A stretch of DNA of 64,000 nt from Prevotella sp. UBA2725 (GTDB taxonomy: Bacteria; Bacteroidota; Bacteroidia; Bacteroidales; Bacteroidaceae), in NCBI GenBank assembly GCA_002353825.1, contig DEKJ01000057.1:62001-126000 (forward strand). Direction: 5' to 3'. Below the pieces are notes generated by a model that saw nothing but the letters and a program-made list of their open reading frames with translations, was not told where the DNA came from and made no database searches. Position numbers and translations under genes: made by a program. The number at the start of each line of letters is the position of its first letter. Position 1 is the first letter of the stretch. Positions 59,756-64,000 of the stretch are shown piece after piece.

Positions 59756-60820
59756 ATGGCAGAACGAATAAGGATAAAAGACATTGCACTCAAGGCCGGT
59801 GTGTCAGTGGGCACGGTAGACAGAGTGCTGCACAAGCGACCAAATGTATCAGCTAAGGCAAGAGAAAAAGTGGAGAAGGTGCTCAAAGAGCAAAACTATG
59901 AGCCCAATATCTACGCATCAGCTTTAGCTTACAACAAATCGTACCATTTCTGTGTGCTCATCCCCCGTCACGACCAAGTGGCTTACTGGGAGGAAGTGGA
60001 ACAAGGAGTCAAGAAAGCAGCCGATCTGCGTAAAGATTTCAACATCTCCGTGAGCTTACACTATTATGATCGTTTCGATAATGAGAACTTCCTTGCAGAG
60101 GCTGAGTCGTGCTTTGATGGAAAGCTCGATGGCATGGTCATTGTCCCTGCTCCTCTGGATATTACGAAGCAAGTGACCGACCGCCTTCACGAGGAATCCA
60201 TTCCCTTCGTTCTTCTCGATTCCTATATGCCGGACTTGCGCCCATTGGCTTTCTTCGGCCAGGACTCTTTCGCCTCTGGCTATTTTGCCGCCCGTATGCT
60301 GATGCTTTTAGCCCGGGATCAACAGGAAATCATGTTTATGAAGATTACGAAAGACGGGAAAGTAGTCAGCAAGCAGCAGGATAACCGTGAGGTCGGGTTC
60401 CGCCATTATATGCATGACCATTTCCCTTCTATTGATATTCTCACGCTTGAACTGCCTTTCTATGGTAACCGTCAACAGTATGATGCCATGTTCGACGATT
60501 TCTTCAACCGCCATCCACACACCCACCACTGTATCACCATGGGCTCCAAGGCACATGTCCTTGGCGAGTTTCTGTTGAGGACGAACCGTAGGGACGTACA
60601 GATCATGGGGTATGATATGGTGAAAAAGAATGCCGAATGCCTCAAACAAGGTAGCATCTCTTTCCTCATAGCCCAGCACGGCTATCAGCAAGGCTACTTC
60701 TGTGTGGAAGCTCTCTTCAGAGCCGTGGTGCTGAAAACAAAGATTCAGCCTGTCAACTATATGCCCATTGAGCTGCTTACACCTGAGAATGTTGACTTTT
60801 ATCGTCGGTTCCAATTGTGA
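59756..60820 (+). CDS. LacI-family transcriptional regulator
   Basis: This is a 354-residue DNA-binding regulator. The N-terminal helix-turn-helix RIKDIALKAGVSVGTVDRVL and hinge RPNVSAKAREKVEKVLKEQN are typical. The remainder is a periplasmic-binding-protein-like ligand domain of the substrate-binding-domain-like subtype (LDGMVIVPAPLDITKQV, QIMGYDMVKKNAECLKQGSI). The effector is probably a sugar or related small molecule, unknown here. The start at 59756 follows the promoter; an earlier in-frame start falls inside the -7 box. It is followed 24 bases later by the antiporter gene, so autoregulation of the unit is plausible. Confidence 0.9.
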   Translation: MAERIRIKDIALKAGVSVGTVDRVLHKRPNVSAKAREKVEKVLKEQNYEPNIYASALAYNKSYHFCVLIPRHDQVAYWEEVEQGVKKAADLRKDFNISVSLHYYDRFDNENFLAEAESCFDGKLDGMVIVPAPLDITKQVTDRLHEESIPFVLLDSYMPDLRPLAFFGQDSFASGYFAARMLMLLARDQQEIMFMKITKDGKVVSKQQDNREVGFRHYMHDHFPSIDILTLELPFYGNRQQYDAMFDDFFNRHPHTHHCITMGSKAHVLGEFLLRTNRRDVQIMGYDMVKKNAECLKQGSISFLIAQHGYQQGYFCVEALFRAVVLKTKIQPVNYMPIELLTPENVDFYRRFQL

Positions 60821-60844
60821 GCTGGCAGAAAGGAGATTACAGTG

Positions 60845-62119
60845 ATGAACAAAGGATTACTTGCGCTTTCGCCACTCATCGTCTTCATCGTCCTCTACCT
60901 GGTACTCAGCCTTGTAGCGGGCGACTTTAGTCGTGTACCGATGACTGTAGTGTTCCTCATTGCCAGCATCTATGCCGTAGCGACCTCCACGAAGTTTTCG
61001 CTCAAGGAGCGTATCGACATCTATGGCAAGGGTGCCTCTACGCCCAACCTGTTGCTGATGTTGTGGATCTATGTCTTGGCAGGGGCCTTCGCCCAGTCAG
61101 CGAAAGGAATGGGGGCTATCGACGCAACGGTCAACTTCACGCTCAACACGTTACCTCCGAGCATGATCCTTCCCGGACTCTTTATTGCTGCTTGCTTTAT
61201 ATCTATCTCCATCGGTACAAGTGTCGGTACAGTAGTAACGCTCGTACCTATAGCAGCAGGAATCGCCTCACAAACAAACAGTAATATAGCGCTTCTGACG
61301 GCTGTCATCGTCGGTGGAGCTTATTTTGGAGATAACCTGTCATTCATTTCCGATACTACTGTTGTTGCCACACAAACGCAAGGCGTACGGATGAAGGATA
61401 AGTTCAAAGTCAACTCACTTATTGTAGCTCCAGCCGTCATTGTAGTCCTCGGCCTTTATGCATATTTAGGCTATGGCATGCAGTCACCTGCCCATGTAGG
61501 CGAAACCAACTTTTTGAAGGTCATCCCTTATCTTGCTGTTCTTATCACTGCAGTCTGCGGAGTCAATGTCATGGCAGTGCTTGTCATTGGCATCGTGCTA
61601 TGTGGCATCATTGGTATAGCAGGAGGCTCTTATGGCTTCTTCGGGTGGCTCGATGCAATGGGCAATGGTATTGTAGGCATGGGAGAACTCATTATCATCG
61701 CTATGATGGCGGGAGGCATGCTGGAAATAATCCGCGTCAATGGTGGCATAGACTATATTATCGAAAAACTGTCAGCCAGAATTCATGGAAAGCGTGGAGC
61801 AGAGTTCTCTATCGCTGCCCTCGTAAGCCTCGTCAATCTCTGCACAGCAAATAATACAGTGGCTATCCTTACAGTTGGAAACATTGCGCGGCAGATCAGT
61901 CAGAAATATGGTGTAGACCCACGCAAATCAGCCAGCATTCTTGACACTTTCTCTTGTACAATACAGGGTATCATCCCTTATGGCGTACAGATGCTTTTGG
62001 CAGCAGGTCTGGCCCATGTCGAACCTGTCGACATCATTCCTTATCTGTTCTACCCCTTCGCCATCGGCATAGCAGCATCCTTAGCTATTCTGCTGCGATA
62101 TCCAAAGAAATATTCATAA
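60845..62119 (+). CDS. NhaC-family Na+/H+ antiporter-like protein
   Basis: This is a 424-residue inner-membrane transporter of the NhaC-type ion transporter superfamily. About 11 helices are visible, with the conserved FISISIGTSVGTVVTLVPIA and GAYFGDNLSFISDTTVVATQ regions that carry the ion-site Asp residues. The substrate may be Na+/H+ or an organic anion exchanged for them. ATG 60845 is used, with GTG one codon earlier also possible. It follows a LacI-type regulator by 24 bases and precedes a hypothetical gene by 9 bases. Confidence 0.88.
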   Translation: MNKGLLALSPLIVFIVLYLVLSLVAGDFSRVPMTVVFLIASIYAVATSTKFSLKERIDIYGKGASTPNLLLMLWIYVLAGAFAQSAKGMGAIDATVNFTLNTLPPSMILPGLFIAACFISISIGTSVGTVVTLVPIAAGIASQTNSNIALLTAVIVGGAYFGDNLSFISDTTVVATQTQGVRMKDKFKVNSLIVAPAVIVVLGLYAYLGYGMQSPAHVGETNFLKVIPYLAVLITAVCGVNVMAVLVIGIVLCGIIGIAGGSYGFFGWLDAMGNGIVGMGELIIIAMMAGGMLEIIRVNGGIDYIIEKLSARIHGKRGAEFSIAALVSLVNLCTANNTVAILTVGNIARQISQKYGVDPRKSASILDTFSCTIQGIIPYGVQMLLAAGLAHVEPVDIIPYLFYPFAIGIAASLAILLRYPKKYS

Positions 62120-62128
62120 TAAGTCAAC

Positions 62129-62935
62129 ATGCAGGAGATGGATGTCATCACACGCAATTTCTTCAGGCTGCTGCGCTCGGGCGCATGGCATGAGGATGAA
62201 GCTCTCGAGCCTATGTCCCACTTTAAGTGGGAAAGGCTTGGGCAGATGGTCCATGCTCAACATGTTGAAGCCGCCGTGAAGGATGGCTTGGAACGATTGG
62301 CTAGAGAAGAGACATGGGTGAACCTGCCCGACGGCTTCCTCTCGGAATATCAAGAAAATGCAACTGTAAACAAGCCGAACATTCAGTTGAGCAATGGCTT
62401 CCTCAACGCTCGCTTCCATCGTATTATCCAACGCGAAATTCATGCCATCGACACCAATGTTGCATCGCTCGATGTGCTGAAGATCATCGTCAACACCGTG
62501 GACACCATGCTCAACAATGGTGTGATGATCAAAGGTCTGCTCGACTTAGGCCGTTATCTGCGTACTTATGGCGACCATGTTGACTTTGTGAAGCTCGATA
62601 CATGGCTCTCTAAATTGCACCTGCAGCGGATGGCACAGCTCCAAGGCAGCATGCTTGTAGCTGTGTTCAATTTCGAAACCGATGAACTGCCTTTTGTGCA
62701 TCATCTTGAGATATCAGCCTATAACCTTGTGCTACGTTCTGTTTTCCATACAGCGAGTGATACTGCCGAGGAATGGCATTTCCGACAAAGCCGAACGGGA
62801 TTTGTAACCAACAACTCCCAGCTTCTCCGCCGCAACCTTCGTCGAAGTCTCCGCTACCTTCCCTACGCACCCATAGAGACCGTTAGCAACTACTTCAACA
62901 ACTTTACGCGCTCGTTGCAAGAGATTGAAGAATAG
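62129..62935 (+). CDS. Hypothetical helical protein in the antiporter operon
   Basis: This is a 268-residue soluble, mainly helical protein with no signal peptide. Its N-terminus (ITRNFFRLLRSGAWHEDEAL, EPMSHFKWERLGQMVHAQ) resembles the N-terminal part of the nucleotidyltransferase-like (NTP_transf_5) proteins of Bacteroidota, but the catalytic GSxxD-type motif is not visible, so it may be a non-catalytic relative. It begins nine bases after the antiporter stop. The 22-bp array family 2 copy B starts 48 bases after its stop. Confidence 0.6.
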   Translation: MQEMDVITRNFFRLLRSGAWHEDEALEPMSHFKWERLGQMVHAQHVEAAVKDGLERLAREETWVNLPDGFLSEYQENATVNKPNIQLSNGFLNARFHRIIQREIHAIDTNVASLDVLKIIVNTVDTMLNNGVMIKGLLDLGRYLRTYGDHVDFVKLDTWLSKLHLQRMAQLQGSMLVAVFNFETDELPFVHHLEISAYNLVLRSVFHTASDTAEEWHFRQSRTGFVTNNSQLLRRNLRRSLRYLPYAPIETVSNYFNNFTRSLQEIEE

Positions 62936-62982
62936 CACGTTTGGTCTTTATGGAAATCAACTGAAACGTGGCTAACAATTTT

Positions 62983-63066
62983 TTGGCGTTCGACAAACAA
63001 TCGGCTGGCGTTCGACAAACAATTGTTCGACGTTCGACAAACAATCGGCTGGCGTTCGACAGCTAG
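62983..63066. repeat. 22-bp tandem array, family 2, copy B
   Basis: Contiguous units lie at 62983-63004, 63005-63026 and 63027-63048, with a partial fourth at 63049-63066. The core GGCGTTCGACAAACAATCGG differs from the array at 37360 mainly by A for G after CAAAC. It lies after the hypothetical gene and before the radical SAM promoter. Confidence 0.88.
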
Positions 63067-63098
63067 TTTCAAGTAACTGTTCGAAAAATTACCTTTTT

Positions 63099-63132
63099 AT
63101 TGCAGATATTCGCCAAAATACGTTATCTTTGC
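63099..63132 (+). promoter_or_regulatory. Promoter of the radical SAM gene
   Basis: ATTG (63099-63102), 21 bases, then TATCTTTGC (63124-63132). The leader to the ATG at 63160 is about 20 bases. It separates this gene from the antiporter operon. Confidence 0.65.
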
Positions 63133-63159
63133 ATCAAATTGCAATAAGAAAGGAATAAT

Positions 63160-63927
63160 ATGAGCACTATCATTTATCCAAGTCCTATATACGGGCCTGT
63201 GCATAGCCGCCGACTCGGACTGAGTCTCGGCATTAACCTTATGCCTGCAGATGGAAAGATCTGTACGTTCGACTGCCTATATTGTGAGTGTGGGTTCAAT
63301 GCCGACCACCGCACACATACCCCCTATCCTACTCGCGAAGTCGTGGCAGAAGCACTTGAAAAGCAACTGATTAAGATGCACAATGACGGTGAGCATCCCG
63401 ACGTGCTCACCTTTGCAGGCAACGGCGAACCGACAGGCAATCCCCACTTTCCGGAAATCATTGATGACACTATCCGTCTGCGTGACCAGTGGTGCCCGAA
63501 GGCAAAGATTAGCGTGCTTAGCAACTCTACCTTTACTGGGAGAGAGAAAGTGAGAGAAGCACTGCTGAAAGTAGACAACAACATCTTAAAGCTCGACACC
63601 GTCAATCCCGAGTATATCAAGAAGGTGGACCGACCCACTCAGCCTACCTACGATGTCAAGAAGATTATTGAGAATCTCAAATGGTTCAAAGGGCACGTCA
63701 TCATCCAGACAATGTTCATGAAAGGTGACGGTACCGACAATACAGGCGACGAGTACGTGTTGCCGTGGCTGGAGGCCGTGAAGGATATCAAGCCTCAGGA
63801 GGTGATGGTCTATACCATTGACCGCGAGACACCCGACCAGAAACTGCAGAAAGCTTCACATGAAGAACTTGACCGCATCCGCGACATGGTCATCAAGGCT
63901 GGAATACCATGCACAGCATCTTACTAA
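63160..63927 (+). CDS. Radical SAM protein
   Basis: This is a 255-residue radical S-adenosylmethionine enzyme. The cluster motif is CTFDCLYC (Cys 35, 39 and 42) preceded by SRRLGLSLGINLMP, and GNGEPTGNP (GGE-like SAM contact) follows. The protein resembles the COG0731/MoaA-like group of unknown or tRNA-related function. There is no C-terminal accessory cluster domain. It has its own promoter, and another gene begins 20 bases downstream. Confidence 0.85.
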   Translation: MSTIIYPSPIYGPVHSRRLGLSLGINLMPADGKICTFDCLYCECGFNADHRTHTPYPTREVVAEALEKQLIKMHNDGEHPDVLTFAGNGEPTGNPHFPEIIDDTIRLRDQWCPKAKISVLSNSTFTGREKVREALLKVDNNILKLDTVNPEYIKKVDRPTQPTYDVKKIIENLKWFKGHVIIQTMFMKGDGTDNTGDEYVLPWLEAVKDIKPQEVMVYTIDRETPDQKLQKASHEELDRIRDMVIKAGIPCTASY

Positions 63928-63947
63928 ACAATTAAATATCAAGAACA

Positions 63948-64000
63948 ATGGACTCAGAACTCTTCAAGAACCGCAGCGTTGGCAGTTGCCTGAATGATGC
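63948..64000 (+). CDS. Partial CDS at the window edge
   Basis: An ATG at 63948, 20 bases after the radical SAM stop, opens a frame that runs off the window end. Only about 17 residues are visible (MDSELFKNRSVGSCLND). The position and spacing suggest a real gene cotranscribed with the radical SAM gene. The family cannot be assigned from so short a piece. Confidence 0.5.
   Translation, partial: MDSELFKNRSVGSCLND

Overview
The window looks like a chromosomal segment of a Prevotella-like member of the Bacteroidota (Prevotellaceae). The evidence is the many TAnnTTTG(C) -7 promoter elements, several with a TTTG -33 box 19-21 bases upstream, the lack of consistent Shine-Dalgarno sites, and the many families typical of Bacteroidota: a type IX secretion plug-type protein, TamL, DUF1573, DUF4421, DUF4230, DUF4491, DUF4494 and DUF4738. 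No rRNA, tRNA, prophage, insertion sequence or CRISPR array was recognised. Most of it is ordinary core genome with long intact genes. The unusual content is in the intergenic DNA and in a few small or odd genes.

Layout. 0-17.6 kb: pyruvate kinase; a RelE/ParE-type toxin-antitoxin pair that runs into a T9SS-plug-type gene; phosphoglycerate kinase; a phosphohexomutase; an oxidoreductase; a run of small membrane proteins, DUF4421, DUF1460 and rarA; a 2-hydroxyacid dehydrogenase; a TRIC-type channel; pheT and yebC. 17.8-24.5 kb: a giant fused acyl-CoA-dehydratase activase/reductase, a DASS transporter and a DUF1573 protein. 24.7-31.3 kb: aspS, a winged-helix protein with a histone-H1-like tail, an anti-sigma-like/Spy-like pair, an orphan FeoB-associated protein, manC and a COG2509 flavoprotein. 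31.5-37.3 kb: a threonine operon, thrA - apgM-like candidate homoserine kinase - thrC, with an RNA methyltransferase behind it. 37.5-44.6 kb: mazG-lipoprotein-rnz, valS, a clostripain-like lipoprotein protease and a Fur-family regulator. 44.8-49.9 kb: a leftward run of a chromosomal RepB-like initiator, DUF4494, yggS, purA and hisS. 50-57 kb: paired DUF4230 proteins, DUF4738, ribH with a TPR protein, recF with a DUF721/DciA-like gene, and the UPF0237/UPF0210 pair. 57-64 kb: a promoter-to-terminator unit encoding a 38-residue peptide, tamL, a LacI-type regulator with an NhaC-type antiporter, a hypothetical protein and a radical SAM protein.

The most striking pattern is non-coding. Six short tandem arrays, belonging to four families unrelated in sequence, all have a unit of exactly 22 bp, and all begin at or shortly after the 3' end of a gene. 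Two families recur about 25 kb apart. Alongside them are a 40-bp dispersed repeat with AAAAC/GTTTT-like ends, MITE-like nested inverted repeats, and GC-rich hairpins at gene ends. The best candidate for an undescribed coding element is the isolated 38-codon gene at 57176, which ends in LGG plus five residues.
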